A DNA stretch of 64,000 bases from Burkholderiales bacterium (GCA_014860445.1 JACZJT010000008.1:62001-126000); one strand, 5' to 3'. Counted from the first letter of the stretch, positions 1 through 9,679 are shown. The notes: generated by a model not told the origin, from the letters alone. A program made the numbers and translations.

Positions 1-2
1 TC

Positions 3-1148
3 GGCGAGCGCTGGGATCGCAACGCCGAGGACCTCATGGTCGAAGCGTTCGAGGAATGCCTGCAGGACGCGGGCGTGGAGCGCAACCAGATCGAGGCCGC
101 CTGGTTCGGCACCGCGATCGAAGAGCAGCACGTGGGCAAGTCCGGCGTGCCGCTGGCGATGACCCTGCGACTGCCCTATATACCGGTGACCCGGGTTGAA
201 AATTATTGCGCCACCGGGACCGAGGCATTTCGCGGCGCGGTCTACGCGGTCGCATCGGGCGCCGTGGACATCGCGCTCGCGCTGGGCGTCGAAAAACTCA
301 AGGACACCGGCTACGGCGGCCTGCCGCAGCGCGGCCGCGGCGGACTGAACAATATGTACTGGGCGAATATCTCGGCGCCCGGGTCCTTCGCCCAGCTCGC
401 CGCCGCGTATCGCGCCAAGCACCGCGTCGATCCCAAGGACCTGAAGCGCGCCATGGCGCATATCTCGGTGAAAAGCCACGACAACGGTTCGCTCAATCCG
501 AAGGCGCATCTGCGCAACAAGATCACCGAGGACGACGTAATGAACGCGCCGATGATCGCCGATCCGCTCGGGTTGTACGACTGCTGCGGCGTGTCCGACG
601 GCTCGGCCTGTGCCATCGTCACCACGCCCGACATTGCGCGCGGCCTGGGCAAGAAGGACCTCGTATCGGTGAAGGCGGTGCAGCTTGCCGTGTCCAACGG
701 GCAGGAGGTGCAGTTCGGCGAATGGGACGGCTCCTATTTCGCGACCACGCGCGTTGCCGCAGGGCGTGCCTACAAGGAAGCCGGCATAGCCGATCCGCGC
801 AAGCGCATCTCCATGTTCGATGTGCACGATTGTTTCTCCGTCACCGAACTCGTGACCATGGAGGACCTCGGCATTTCACAGGAGGGCAAGGCGATCGGCG
901 ACGTGCTCGACGGCTTCTACGATGCCTCCGGCAAGATACCCTGCCAGATCGACGGCGGGCTAAAATGCTTCGGCCACCCGATCGGCGCGTCCGGGCTGCG
1001 CATGATCTACGAAATGTATCTGCAGCTGAACGGCCGCGCGGGCGAGCGCCAGCGTCCGGACCCGGTGCTGGGCATGACGCACAACCTCGGCGGCTTTCCG
1101 AGCCAGAACGTGTCGGCGATCACCATCGTGGGCCGCCACGGTGCCTAA
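3..1148 (+). CDS. Thiolase-family acetyl-CoA acetyltransferase (SCP2-type), 5' truncated by window edge
   Basis: The reading frame is open back to base 3 (GERWDRN before the ATG at 36), so the true start lies outside the window; about 20 residues are probably missing from a usual 390-400. Thiolase hallmarks are visible: the nucleophilic cysteine in VENYCATGTEAF and the C-terminal CFGHPIGASG loop carrying the second active-site residues. Such enzymes make or cleave 3-ketoacyl-CoA. The sequence resembles the SCP2/lipid-transfer branch rather than the FadA/PhaA branch, so the substrate is not assigned. Its last 8 bases overlap the start of the radical SAM gene, suggesting translational coupling. 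Confidence 0.85.
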   Translation, partial: GERWDRNAEDLMVEAFEECLQDAGVERNQIEAAWFGTAIEEQHVGKSGVPLAMTLRLPYIPVTRVENYCATGTEAFRGAVYAVASGAVDIALALGVEKLKDTGYGGLPQRGRGGLNNMYWANISAPGSFAQLAAAYRAKHRVDPKDLKRAMAHISVKSHDNGSLNPKAHLRNKITEDDVMNAPMIADPLGLYDCCGVSDGSACAIVTTPDIARGLGKKDLVSVKAVQLAVSNGQEVQFGEWDGSYFATTRVAAGRAYKEAGIADPRKRISMFDVHDCFSVTELVTMEDLGISQEGKAIGDVLDGFYDASGKIPCQIDGGLKCFGHPIGASGLRMIYEMYLQLNGRAGERQRPDPVLGMTHNLGGFPSQNVSAITIVGRHGA

Positions 1149-2259
1149 GCTAACAGCTGCCGGCGCGGGGCTGGGCGAGCAGGTCGAAAGACTGCGCGCG
1201 CTCTCCTTCCAGATCGGGACTTACCGTCCGCCCAGCGAGGGCGGCGCCGCGTCCCTGCTCTTGCAGGTCAGCGAAAACTGCCCCTGGAACAAATGCAGCT
1301 TTTGTGAAATGTACAAGGAGCACCGCTTCGTCTATCGGACGGTCGAGGAGGTCAAGTCCGACATCGACAGCGTCGCAGCGATTCGCGACGAAATCATCAC
1401 AGCCTCATGCAAGCTCGGCCTGGGCGGGGAGATCACGCGCGAACTCGGCAAGGCCCTGCTGGCCGAAGGTCGCGAGCTGATCGGGAACGCCGCTTTCGTC
1501 ACGGTATTCAACTGGCTCGCCGGCGGCGGCAGGACGGCGTTTTTGCAGGATGCCAACAGCATGATCATGCGCACGCAGGAGTTGGTCTCGGTACTGCAGC
1601 ACTTGCGCGGACGCCTGAATTCCCTGACGCGCGTGACCACCTACGCGCGCTCGAAAACGCTGGCACAGAAAAAACCCGACGAACTGCGCCGCATACGCGA
1701 GGCCGGCCTGGACCGCCTGCATATCGGTTTGGAGACGGGAGACGACGAACTACTGAGCCTGGTGCAGAAAGGCGTGACGCAGGCCGAACAGATCGCGGGG
1801 GGACGCAAGGCCATCGCCGCGGGTTTTCAGGTGTCGGAGTACTGGATGCCGGACCTCGGGGGCAGGGAGCGTCGGCGGCAGCACGCGAAGAATACCGCGC
1901 AGGCACTCACCGCGATCAATCCGCACTATATTCGCTCGCGGCCGCTGGTGCCGCGGCCGGGCACGCCGATATACGATGAAGTGGCGCAGGGCCGCATGCA
2001 GCTCTCGTCGCCGCATGAGCGTCTGGAGGAACTCGACTGGATGATCGGCGCGCTCGAGGTGAGTTCGAAGGTCTGCTTCGACCATGCGATGAACGCCTGG
2101 CGGGACCGGCGCGGCGGACTGCTGTTTCGACAGGACTACGAGGGCTACCAGTTTCCGCGGGAAAAGCCGCTGGTGATGGAACGGATACGCGAAGGCCTGA
2201 GCGTCGATGAATCCATGCATGTCCATGCGCGCGAGATGATGGCAGCGCAGTCGCTCTGA
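1141..2259 (+). CDS. Radical SAM protein with CX4CX2C cluster motif
   Basis: 372 residues starting at GTG, overlapping the thiolase stop by 8 bases. The N-terminal part has NCPWNKCSFCEMY, three cysteines spaced CX4CX2C rather than the usual CX3CX2C; this spacing occurs in a family of uncharacterised Elp3/HemN-like radical SAM proteins. Further on RLHIGLETGDDELL matches the GLE-type strand seen in B12/HemN-like radical SAM barrels, and RPLVPRPGTPIYDE resembles their C-terminal barrel segment. It should bind a 4Fe-4S cluster and cleave S-adenosylmethionine. The substrate is unknown. Coupling to a thiolase hints at acyl-CoA or lipid chemistry, but this is inference only. Confidence 0.8.
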   Translation: MPKLTAAGAGLGEQVERLRALSFQIGTYRPPSEGGAASLLLQVSENCPWNKCSFCEMYKEHRFVYRTVEEVKSDIDSVAAIRDEIITASCKLGLGGEITRELGKALLAEGRELIGNAAFVTVFNWLAGGGRTAFLQDANSMIMRTQELVSVLQHLRGRLNSLTRVTTYARSKTLAQKKPDELRRIREAGLDRLHIGLETGDDELLSLVQKGVTQAEQIAGGRKAIAAGFQVSEYWMPDLGGRERRRQHAKNTAQALTAINPHYIRSRPLVPRPGTPIYDEVAQGRMQLSSPHERLEELDWMIGALEVSSKVCFDHAMNAWRDRRGGLLFRQDYEGYQFPREKPLVMERIREGLSVDESMHVHAREMMAAQSL

Positions 2260-2571
2260 GCCTATGGCAGCGGACCGCACCCCGGTCGTCGGCCATACAG
2301 GGTCTGTTTCCTGGAGCAGGGTTGGCAACGGCGCCATGGAGTCATCACGTCCAGTGATGGTCCAAATCCCGGTGCGTTGAATCGTTGACAAGCAAAACCG
2401 GCTTTCTATCGGCGGCGAAACACCCGGTTCGGCCAATGTCATGGGCGCAAAAGGGAATTAGGCGTAATCCCCTAGAGGGTGCTTTGCCGCAACAAGTCGT
2501 TCTTGCCTGGGCTTCGAATGGGGTATCCTCCACGGATATCGCCTTAATCAGGCGTAGGGAGGAGCGCAGTA
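2260..2571. other. Intergenic region upstream of the HD-GYP sensor
   Basis: 312 bases with no convincing gene. Two short hairpins are visible: GACCG/CGGTC just after the radical SAM stop (about 2273-2287) and GGGAATTA/TAATCCC around 2453-2471 with one bulged base. Neither is followed by a T-run, so neither is called a terminator. The small ORFs here lack ribosome sites or recognisable sequence. A purine-rich AGGGAGGAG at 2556-2564 is the ribosome binding site for the TTG start at 2572. Confidence 0.5.
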
Positions 2572-5550
2572 TTGCACCACGATTTTCGCCATTTGACCTT
2601 TATTCCCTTGCAGCTGAACGTTCGCCCTGCTGCGCGGAAAACGAAGAACGGCACGTCCTCTGAGGTGATGCCAGGCATCAGGCGCTTCGTCCTTTCGAAC
2701 CCGCGCGCGCCGCGCTTCATGTTGGCATTCTTGCTTCTGCTCTCCCTCGTTTGGCCCATGCACGGCCACGCCAGCCCCAGCACGCCGATTTTCGTGCTGC
2801 ATTCCTACAGCCAGGAATACCCGTGGACCAAGCGCCAGCATGAAGGATTCCTGCGCAAACTCGGCACCGCCGTTCCCGGCATGGTCGCGCCCAGCGTCGA
2901 ATACCTCGATACCAAGCGGGTACCCTATACGGCAGCCTACGCCGATTTCTTTGCCGACTATCTGGTGCGCAAGTACGTCGGATTCGCGCCCAAGCTCATC
3001 TACGTAACGGACGACAACGCGCTGGTGTTCGCCTTGAGGCACCTCACGCGAATTTTTCCAAAGGCACCGATTTTCTTTTCGGGCGTAAATGACTATGACA
3101 TGAGGCAGCGCATAGACCCGAGCCGGGTGACCGGCGTGTACGAGAAAAAGGAGATCGCTCCGAACCTGGATTTGATGCGTCACCTCGACCCCAAGGCTCG
3201 CGATATCCTCGTGGTGGGAGACGAGTCGGGGACCTTCGAGGCGATCCGCCATGAGGTCGTCGCCGAGCTTGCGCGCGAGCCGGATATCAAGGCGCATTTC
3301 CTTTCTGCCGGCCGCATCGAGCAGCTGGTGGCGGCGCTGAAAGGGCGCAAGGAGCGCTTCGTGTTTCTTACGACCTTAGGCGAGATGAAAGACGCCGCGG
3401 GGCGTGTGCTCAGCCTGCCTGAGACCATCGCGGCCATTGCGCAGGCCGGGCGCTTCGTTATCATAAGCATGGAAGACGTCTATCTTTATCCCGGCGTGCT
3501 GGGCGGCTATGTGACCAGCGGCGACAAGCAAGGCGCTGTCACCGCCGAGCTGGTCGCGCGCTATCTTGCCGGGACCGCCGTCGCCGACATCAAACCCATA
3601 GAAACCAGCCCGAACGAGTACCTCATCGACGGCAGCGAACAGGAAAGACTCGGATTGACTTTGCCGCCTGCGATTGCCGCAGATGCGACCATCGTGAATC
3701 CCGTGCCGACGTTTATCGAACGCAACCTCGCGCTCATCGAGCGCGGGCTCTATGCATTCGCCCTGCTGTTCATGGTCTCGCTCGCCGTATTTGCGATTGC
3801 ATTGTTGCGCAAGAACCGGCAGATCGCGCGCGCCTCTGCGGAACTTGAGACCCTGAACGGACGCTTACACAACGTCATCGAAAGCTTCCCGGTGATTCTG
3901 TGGGCGATCGACCGGGAGGGCGTATTCACGCTTTCGCGCGGCGCCGGCCTCAAGGCGCTCGGATTGGCGCCAGATGAAGTGCTGGGAAGATCGGTGTTCC
4001 AGATGTACGCGGAATACCCGAAGATTATTTCGCAAGTGCGCCGAACGCTGGAGGGCGAGCCCCAGCTTTCGACCGTTTTGGTCGGCGCCATCGTGTTCGA
4101 AATGCACTACTCACCGATCTTCGACTCGCAAGGTGTAGTTATCGGTGCGAGTGGCGTTTCCATCGACATCACCGAGCGCAGGCGAGCGGAGAATGCGCTG
4201 AAAAGCAGCGAGGAGAAGTTCAGAAAAGCCTACAACGTCAACCCGGATGCCGTGAACATCAACCGGCTCGACGACGGGCGCTACGTATCGATCAACGCGG
4301 GCTTTACCAGGACCATGGGATACACCGAGGATGAAATCGTCGGGCATAGTTCGCTGCAATTCGACATCTGGGACGATCCCGAGGACAGGGTGCGGTTGGT
4401 GCAAGGCTTGAAGAACGACGGCACGGTAACGAATCTGGAAGCGCGCTTTCGTGCCAAGGACGGCAGCATCCGCTATGGCCTGATGTCCGCATCCCTGGTC
4501 GAGATCGACGGCGTTCCGCATATCCTCAGCATTACCCGAGACATCACGGAGCGAACACATTTCCAGCAACAGCTTGCCGAGGGCGAGGCCCAGTTCCGCA
4601 GTCTGGTTGAGCAGTCGATTGCGGGAACCTACATAGTCCAGGATGGAAAATTCGCCTACGTGAATCCGCGCTACGCCGAAATCTTCGGTTACGACTCGGC
4701 CGAGGAACTGATCGGTCGCGATATCTTGTCGATTGTCGCCGAGCAGGACCGCGGCACGGTAACGGAAAATGTCAGCCGGAGGATCGAGGGCGACATCGAA
4801 ACGATCAAGTACGACTTCGCCGGTCTGCGCAAGGACGGCTCGATTGTCGATATCGGCGTACACGGCGCGAGCGCCACCCACCGCGGCCGGCCGGCCGTGA
4901 TCGGGATGGTGCAGGACATCTCGGAAAAAAAGCGCGCCGAAGAAAAGATACAAAGCTATGTCGCGCAGCTCGAAACCGCGTTCATGAGCACGGTGCAGGT
5001 GGCCACGACCCTGGGCGAAATGCGCGACCCCTACACGGCCGGCCACCAGCGCCACGTGGCGGAAATCGCGGTTGCCATCGGCGCCGAGCTCGGCTTCGAT
5101 GCGCGCAGGCAGGAGGGGCTGCGCGTCGCGGGGTATTTGCACGATATCGGAAAAATCACCGTTCCCGCGGAGATCCTCTCCAAGCCGGGCAAACTCAGCC
5201 CGATCGAATTCCAGCTCATTCAGGGGCATCCGCAGTCCGGCTACGAGGTGTTGAAAGACCTGGTGTTCCCCTGGCCGGTGGCTGAAGTCGCGCTGCAGCA
5301 CCACGAGCGCATCGACGGCAGCGGTTATCCCCAAGGGCTCAAGGGCGAGGCCATCCTGCTCGAGGCGCGCATCATGGCGGTGGCCGATGTTGTCGAAGCA
5401 ATGTCGACGCACCGACCCTACCGACCGGGGCTGGGCATAGCCAGGACGCTCGCAGAAATCGAGCGCGGCCGCGGTAGCGCCTACGATGCAGAGGTTGCCG
5501 ACGCCTGCCTGCGCTTGTTCCGCGATAAAGGCTACTCGATCGCGGCATAG
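2572..5550 (+). CDS. Membrane sensor: ABC-type substrate-binding domain, 3 PAS, HD-GYP phosphodiesterase
   Basis: 992 residues if translated from TTG 2572, which has a good GGAGGAG 7 bases upstream; ATG 2668 (residue 33) would instead place the signal peptide at the N terminus. In order: hydrophobic signal segment (about 48-66), a periplasmic domain like ABC_sub_bind (about 70-375), a transmembrane helix (about 390-412), PAS domains near 430-535, 545-660 and 670-790, and a C-terminal HD-GYP domain. The HD-GYP has HDIGK near 857, HHERIDGSGYPQGL near 910-920, and a preceding metal-binding HQRH segment, so it should hydrolyse cyclic di-GMP. The periplasmic part probably senses a small ligand; which one cannot be told. 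No paired GGDEF domain is present. Confidence 0.88.
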   Translation: MHHDFRHLTFIPLQLNVRPAARKTKNGTSSEVMPGIRRFVLSNPRAPRFMLAFLLLLSLVWPMHGHASPSTPIFVLHSYSQEYPWTKRQHEGFLRKLGTAVPGMVAPSVEYLDTKRVPYTAAYADFFADYLVRKYVGFAPKLIYVTDDNALVFALRHLTRIFPKAPIFFSGVNDYDMRQRIDPSRVTGVYEKKEIAPNLDLMRHLDPKARDILVVGDESGTFEAIRHEVVAELAREPDIKAHFLSAGRIEQLVAALKGRKERFVFLTTLGEMKDAAGRVLSLPETIAAIAQAGRFVIISMEDVYLYPGVLGGYVTSGDKQGAVTAELVARYLAGTAVADIKPIETSPNEYLIDGSEQERLGLTLPPAIAADATIVNPVPTFIERNLALIERGLYAFALLFMVSLAVFAIALLRKNRQIARASAELETLNGRLHNVIESFPVILWAIDREGVFTLSRGAGLKALGLAPDEVLGRSVFQMYAEYPKIISQVRRTLEGEPQLSTVLVGAIVFEMHYSPIFDSQGVVIGASGVSIDITERRRAENALKSSEEKFRKAYNVNPDAVNINRLDDGRYVSINAGFTRTMGYTEDEIVGHSSLQFDIWDDPEDRVRLVQGLKNDGTVTNLEARFRAKDGSIRYGLMSASLVEIDGVPHILSITRDITERTHFQQQLAEGEAQFRSLVEQSIAGTYIVQDGKFAYVNPRYAEIFGYDSAEELIGRDILSIVAEQDRGTVTENVSRRIEGDIETIKYDFAGLRKDGSIVDIGVHGASATHRGRPAVIGMVQDISEKKRAEEKIQSYVAQLETAFMSTVQVATTLGEMRDPYTAGHQRHVAEIAVAIGAELGFDARRQEGLRVAGYLHDIGKITVPAEILSKPGKLSPIEFQLIQGHPQSGYEVLKDLVFPWPVAEVALQHHERIDGSGYPQGLKGEAILLEARIMAVADVVEAMSTHRPYRPGLGIARTLAEIERGRGSAYDAEVADACLRLFRDKGYSIAA

Positions 5551-5749
5551 CCGGCTGCCGCCGACGATTTCGCCGATGCCGGCCGCCGGCCTCGGCCGTG
5601 TCGTGGTTAGGAACCCGGGTTTATTGTGCACATTATGAGAACTAATGCGCGGAACCGCACGGACGGCCGCGCGATTGCATGTTAGTTTGAACGTGTATCT
5701 TTCCAATCAATAGCGCAATCACGCGTGAACTATCAAAAGAAGTAACGCC

Positions 5750-6199
5750 ATGAACAAACAATTCCTGATCTTTATATCCTGTGCCGCCGTTTTGCTTGTT
5801 GCGAACCCGGCATTCGCGTCCCAGTCCGGTGTGATCAAGACCGTGCAAGGGCAAGTACGCATCGAGCGCGGCGACCGCAATCTGGTAGCCAAGGTCGGAG
5901 ATCCCGTACAGGAACTGGACCGCGTAATGTCACAGAGCGAGAGCAGCGTCGGCATCAGCATGAACGATGAAACCCTGCTCAGCCTGGGCCCAAACTCCAT
6001 GCTGGTGATCGACAGGTACGCCTACGATCCGGTCACCAGAACAGGGCAGGTTGCGACTTCGATTTTGAAGGGCACGCTGCGTTATGTCACCGGCCTGATC
6101 GGTCGCGCGCATCCGGAGGCGATCAAGGTAACAACCCAAAATTCCACCATCGGCATTCGTGGCACGGAGTTCATTGTCCAGGTCCCGGTTGACAACTAA
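5750..6199 (+). CDS. Secreted FecR-domain protein
   Basis: 149 residues. A cleavable signal peptide is clear (MNKQFLIFISCAAVLLV...NPAFA). The rest is one FecR domain: GVIKTVQGQVRIERG at the start, LSLGPNSMLVID in the middle and the diagnostic TTQNSTIGIRGTEF near the end. Unlike classical FecR it has no anti-sigma N terminus or transmembrane helix and no sigma-factor gene beside it, so it is likely a periplasmic structural or binding module. The ATG is preceded by AGAAG. Its 3' end overlaps the OmpA-domain gene, so the two are probably translated together. Confidence 0.85.
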   Translation: MNKQFLIFISCAAVLLVANPAFASQSGVIKTVQGQVRIERGDRNLVAKVGDPVQELDRVMSQSESSVGISMNDETLLSLGPNSMLVIDRYAYDPVTRTGQVATSILKGTLRYVTGLIGRAHPEAIKVTTQNSTIGIRGTEFIVQVPVDN

Positions 6200-6812
6200 G
6201 CGTCTCGCAATATTATTCGCCCTGTCGGGCGCCGTCCTGGCGGCGTTCTACTATTTTTATTGGGCGGGTCCTGTCGATCGAATAATATTGCTGCCCCAGG
6301 CTGACGGCACACCCAGCGCTGTCGTCGTGCAGTCCAAGTCCGGCGTCGCGTTCGTGCTCGAGCGACCCTACAGCGTAGCCACGGTGGGCACGCAGCGGAT
6401 TGGCGTCGAAAAAACCGACGAAGCCGCCGTCAAGACGCGCTACAAGGAATTGTTCGATGCGTTTCCGCAAAGGCCAAGATCTTTCCGCTTGTTCTTTGAA
6501 TCCGGCGGGATAAGGTTGATGCCTGAATCGGAGGAGCGGCTACCGCTCATAGTCGACGCGCTGAAGGATCTGACGGACCTGCCGGCTTCGGAATTGATCC
6601 TGATCGGCCATGCGGACGACGTAGGCAGCGACACCTTGAACGACGCACTTTCGCGTCGGCGCGCTGAAAGTATTGCAAGCACCCTCAAGGCCAAGCATAT
6701 CGATACCGCGCACGTCGCCATTGTCGGACGCGGCAGCCGCGATCCGCTGGTGTCCGTGAAAGAAGGCTCGCCTGAAGCAAGAAACCGACGCGTCGAGATT
6801 CGCCTGAAATAG
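6189..6812 (+). CDS. OmpA-domain (peptidoglycan-binding) membrane-anchored protein
   Basis: The ORF track starts at GTG 6159, but TTG 6189 puts a short basic N terminus before the hydrophobic segment RLAILFALSGAVLAAFYYF, the more natural anchor, and overlaps the FecR stop by 11 bases; the start is therefore uncertain. About 207 residues. After the anchor comes a region of unknown fold, then a C-terminal OmpA-like domain: FFESGGIRL, LILIGHADDVGSDTLNDALSRRRAESI and GRGSRDPL, the usual diaminopimelate-contacting loops, ending RNRRVEIRLK. It should hold the FecR partner's complex to the cell wall. The linkage is read from gene order and is not proven. Confidence 0.82.
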   Translation: MTTKRLAILFALSGAVLAAFYYFYWAGPVDRIILLPQADGTPSAVVVQSKSGVAFVLERPYSVATVGTQRIGVEKTDEAAVKTRYKELFDAFPQRPRSFRLFFESGGIRLMPESEERLPLIVDALKDLTDLPASELILIGHADDVGSDTLNDALSRRRAESIASTLKAKHIDTAHVAIVGRGSRDPLVSVKEGSPEARNRRVEIRLK

Positions 6813-6851
6813 TCGCAGTCCGCGCTGACGTTTCAGCCGTCCTGGCGCACG

Positions 6852-8252
6852 TCAATAGCGCGCGTTCCCCGGCGTACGCGGGAACGGAATCACGTCGCGC
6901 ACATTGGCCAGCCCGGTGACATAGGACACGGTGCGCTCGAAGCCCAGGCCGAAGCCGGCGTGCGGCACGCTGCCGTAGCGGCGCAGGTCGCGATACCAGC
7001 CGTAGTGCTCCTTGTCCAGCCCGAGTTCGTCCATGCGCGCGTCGAGCATGGGGAGGCGCTCCTCGCGCTGGCTGCCGCCGACGATTTCGCCGATGCCTGG
7101 CGCGAGTACATCCATCGCAGCCACCGTTTTTCCATCGTCGTTCTGGCGCATGTAGAAGGCCTTGATCTCCTTCGGGTAGTTCATCAGCACCAGCGGGCCG
7201 CCTACGTGCTTTTCGGCGAGGTAGCGCTCGTGCTCGGATTGCAGGTCCATGCCCCAGCGCACCGGGAACTCGAATTTCGTCTTCGCTTTCTCCAGGATGG
7301 AAATCGCCTCGGTGTAATCCATGCGCACGAAAGCCTTGTCGACGATGCCCTGCAGTTTGGCGATCACACCTTTTTCGACGCGCTCGTCGAAAAAGGCCAT
7401 GTCGTCGCCGCGCTCCGTCAGCACCGTCGCGAACACGTACTTGAGCAGGGCCTCGGCCAGGGTCGCGTTGTCGGCCAGATCGGCGAACGCAATCTCGGGC
7501 TCGACCATCCAGAATTCCGCCAGATGGCGGCTGGTATTGGAATTCTCCGCGCGGAAGGTGGGGCCGAAGGTGTAGACCTTGGATAGCGCCAGGCAATAGC
7601 TCTCGACGTTGAGCTGTCCCGACACGGTGAGGAAGGTTTCCCGGCCGAAAAAATCCTGCGCGTAATCGATCTTCCCATCGGGCGTGCGCGGCAGGTTGGC
7701 GAGATCGAGCGTGGACACGCGGAACAATTCGCCCGCGCCTTCGGCGTCCGCACCGGTGATGATGGGCGTGTTGACCCAGAAGAAGCCGCGTTCGTGGAAA
7801 AAACGGTGGATCGCCTGCGCAACGGCGTGGCGCACGCGCGTGGTCGCGCCGATCACATTGGTGCGCGGCCGCAGGTGCGCCACCTCGCGCAGGTACTCCA
7901 TGCTGTGGGCTTTCGGCTGGATCGGATAGGTGTCGGGGTCTTCCACCCAGCCCAGCACCGTGATTTCGCTCGCCTGCATTTCGAAGGGCTGGCCTTTGGC
8001 GGGAGAGGGCACGATGCTGCCGCTTGCCCGCACTGCGCAGCCGGCGGTCAGGCGCAGTACTTCATCGGCGTAGTTGGCCAGGGTGTTCGGTGCCACCACC
8101 TGCACCGGCAGAAAGCAGGAGCCATCGGACAGGTGCACGAAAGAAATGCCCGCTTTGGAGTCGCGGCGGGTGCGCACCCAGCCTTCGAGGGTGACCGGCC
8201 CCCCCTGCGGGGCGCGACCGGCGAGTATGTCTTGGCAGCTGCAGCGGTTCAT
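6852..8252 (-). CDS. asnS: Asparaginyl-tRNA synthetase
   Basis: Class II aminoacyl-tRNA synthetase that charges tRNA-Asn. The ORF runs to 8324, but ATG 8252 ([12 protein letters not shown]) gives 466 residues, the normal length. The N-terminal OB-fold anticodon-binding domain contains [19 protein letters not shown]; the catalytic domain has motif 2 ([21 protein letters not shown] region) and motif 3 (GFGLGFERT). The Asn-type signature, not Asp-type, is supported by the [11 protein letters not shown] stretch. It lies 16 bases downstream of the SDR gene on the same strand, so it is probably the second gene of that transcript, an unusual partnership for a housekeeping synthetase. Confidence 0.96.
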   Translation of the reverse strand: MNRCSCQDILAGRAPQGGPVTLEGWVRTRRDSKAGISFVHLSDGSCFLPVQVVAPNTLANYADEVLRLTAGCAVRASGSIVPSPAKGQPFEMQASEITVLGWVEDPDTYPIQPKAHSMEYLREVAHLRPRTNVIGATTRVRHAVAQAIHRFFHERGFFWVNTPIITGADAEGAGELFRVSTLDLANLPRTPDGKIDYAQDFFGRETFLTVSGQLNVESYCLALSKVYTFGPTFRAENSNTSRHLAEFWMVEPEIAFADLADNATLAEALLKYVFATVLTERGDDMAFFDERVEKGVIAKLQGIVDKAFVRMDYTEAISILEKAKTKFEFPVRWGMDLQSEHERYLAEKHVGGPLVLMNYPKEIKAFYMRQNDDGKTVAAMDVLAPGIGEIVGGSQREERLPMLDARMDELGLDKEHYGWYRDLRRYGSVPHAGFGLGFERTVSYVTGLANVRDVIPFPRTPGNARY

Positions 8253-8268
8253 GATGATTGACGGCGCA

Positions 8269-9057
8269 TCAAGGCCGCGGCCGGCGAAACGGATGCGTGC
8301 TCGACAGTCCGCCGTCGACTGCAATCGCCTGTCCGTTGACGTAAGAGGCCTCGTCGCTCGCGAGGAAGGCCGCCATCGCGGCGATTTCGTGCGGCTCGCC
8401 GTAACGGTTCAGCGGATTCAACTGGCCGAGGTTGGCCTCGGTGCCGCGGCCCCGCGCGTAGTCGAAAATCGGCTTGGTCATGCCGGTTTCGATCAGCCCC
8501 GGGCAGACCGCGTTGACGCGCACGCCGCTGCCGAAAAACGAGTTGGCCGCGGTCTGCACCAAACTGATGATGCCGGCCTTGCTCGCGCTGTAGGGATTGC
8601 CGCCCGCATTCGCGCGCAGTCCCGCCACCGAGGCGGTGCAGACGATGGAACCCGATCCCTGTTTTACCATGTGGGCGCCCGCGTGCTTGAGCGCGAGAAA
8701 CGGGCCGATCAGATTCACGCGCAGTATTTCCTGCCAGTGCTTCACGGTCTGCTCGAACAACGGCACCAGTCCGCCGCTGATGCCTGCGTTGGCATAGACC
8801 ACGTCGAGTCCGCCAAACTCCGCGAGAGCGCGCGCGACATAGGCTTGGACATCGGCTTCGTCGCCGGCGTCTGCCGCCATGGCGACGGCTCGTCCGCCTG
8901 CCGCGGCGATCTGCGCGGCTGTTTCTTCAACGGCGTCGCGCGTCTTGTCCACCGCCAGCACCGCCGCGCCTTCGCGCGCAAACAGGAGCGCGCTCGCGCG
9001 TCCGATGCCGCTCGCCGCGCCGGTCACGATTGCGCGCTTGCCTTTCAATCGACCCAT
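8269..9057 (-). CDS. Short-chain dehydrogenase/reductase
   Basis: 262 residues from ATG 9057; CGGAGAC sits about 8 bases upstream of this codon, which decides the start against the longer ORF from 9111. Classical SDR features are seen: the NAD(P) motif [10 protein letters not shown], the NAG motif (YANAGISGG), catalytic serine in CTASVAG, and YSASKAG for the Tyr-Lys pair. The C-terminal [13 protein letters not shown] is typical of classical SDRs. An acidic residue after beta-2 (AVDKTRD) suggests NAD rather than NADP. The substrate is not predictable. It precedes asnS by 16 bases. Confidence 0.9.
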   Translation of the reverse strand: MGRLKGKRAIVTGAASGIGRASALLFAREGAAVLAVDKTRDAVEETAAQIAAAGGRAVAMAADAGDEADVQAYVARALAEFGGLDVVYANAGISGGLVPLFEQTVKHWQEILRVNLIGPFLALKHAGAHMVKQGSGSIVCTASVAGLRANAGGNPYSASKAGIISLVQTAANSFFGSGVRVNAVCPGLIETGMTKPIFDYARGRGTEANLGQLNPLNRYGEPHEIAAMAAFLASDEASYVNGQAIAVDGGLSSTHPFRRPRP

Positions 9058-9209
9058 GATTTGTCTCCGCATGTTGGTATGCCGGGATTTCGAAACTCCC
9101 ACCGTGCACATTGTAAACGCTGCGGCCGCCCCGGCGGCGCCCTGTTCGACGAAGGCGTACTTCCGGCCTGTGGTAGTGTGCGCATTTCTTTCCCCGGGTG
9201 AGGCAGGCC

Positions 9210-9665
9210 ATGAGTGTCAACATACGCAGGATCGAAGCGGGCGACGAGCCGCGCTGGCGCGCGCTGTGGGAAGGCTATTGCCGGTTTTACGAACACGAGT
9301 TGACGGAGGCGGTCACGCGCCACACCTGGTCGCGCATCATGGACCCGGCCATGCCGGTCCACGCCATAGTCGCCGAACGCGCGGGCGCGGGTGTGATCGG
9401 CATGTGCAATTACGTCATCCACGAGAACACCTGGACGCTCTCACCGGTATGCTATCTCGAAGACCTGTACGTCGAACCCGATGTGCGGGCAGCAGGCGTG
9501 GGCAAGGCGCTGATCGACTGGCTGGTGGCCGAGATGCGGGAACAGGGCTGGTCGCGGCTTTACTGGAACACCAAGGAGAACAACTACCGTGCGCGCGGCC
9601 TCTACGACAAGTACACGCCGCACAGCGGGTTCCTGCGCTATGTGATCAGCAATCCGGCCGCCTGA
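9210..9665 (+). CDS. GNAT-family N-acetyltransferase
   Basis: 151 residues from ATG 9210; the ORF's GTG at 9198 is possible, but GAGG lies just before 9210. The acetyl-CoA-binding motif is [12 protein letters not shown], preceded by the strand LEDLYVEPD and followed by [19 protein letters not shown], the usual beta4-alpha3 and C-terminal elements of GNAT enzymes that acetylate amines. The sequence resembles amino-acid or polyamine acetyltransferases of unknown specificity. It is divergent from the SDR-asnS pair, with about 150 bases between the starts. Confidence 0.87.
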   Translation: MSVNIRRIEAGDEPRWRALWEGYCRFYEHELTEAVTRHTWSRIMDPAMPVHAIVAERAGAGVIGMCNYVIHENTWTLSPVCYLEDLYVEPDVRAAGVGKALIDWLVAEMREQGWSRLYWNTKENNYRARGLYDKYTPHSGFLRYVISNPAA

Positions 9666-9679
9666 GCCGGGGGCGCTCG

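Noticed and set aside
4111-5706. 531-residue ORF on the minus strand
   Set aside because: Antisense shadow of the HD-GYP sensor; the plus strand shows recognisable domains in order.
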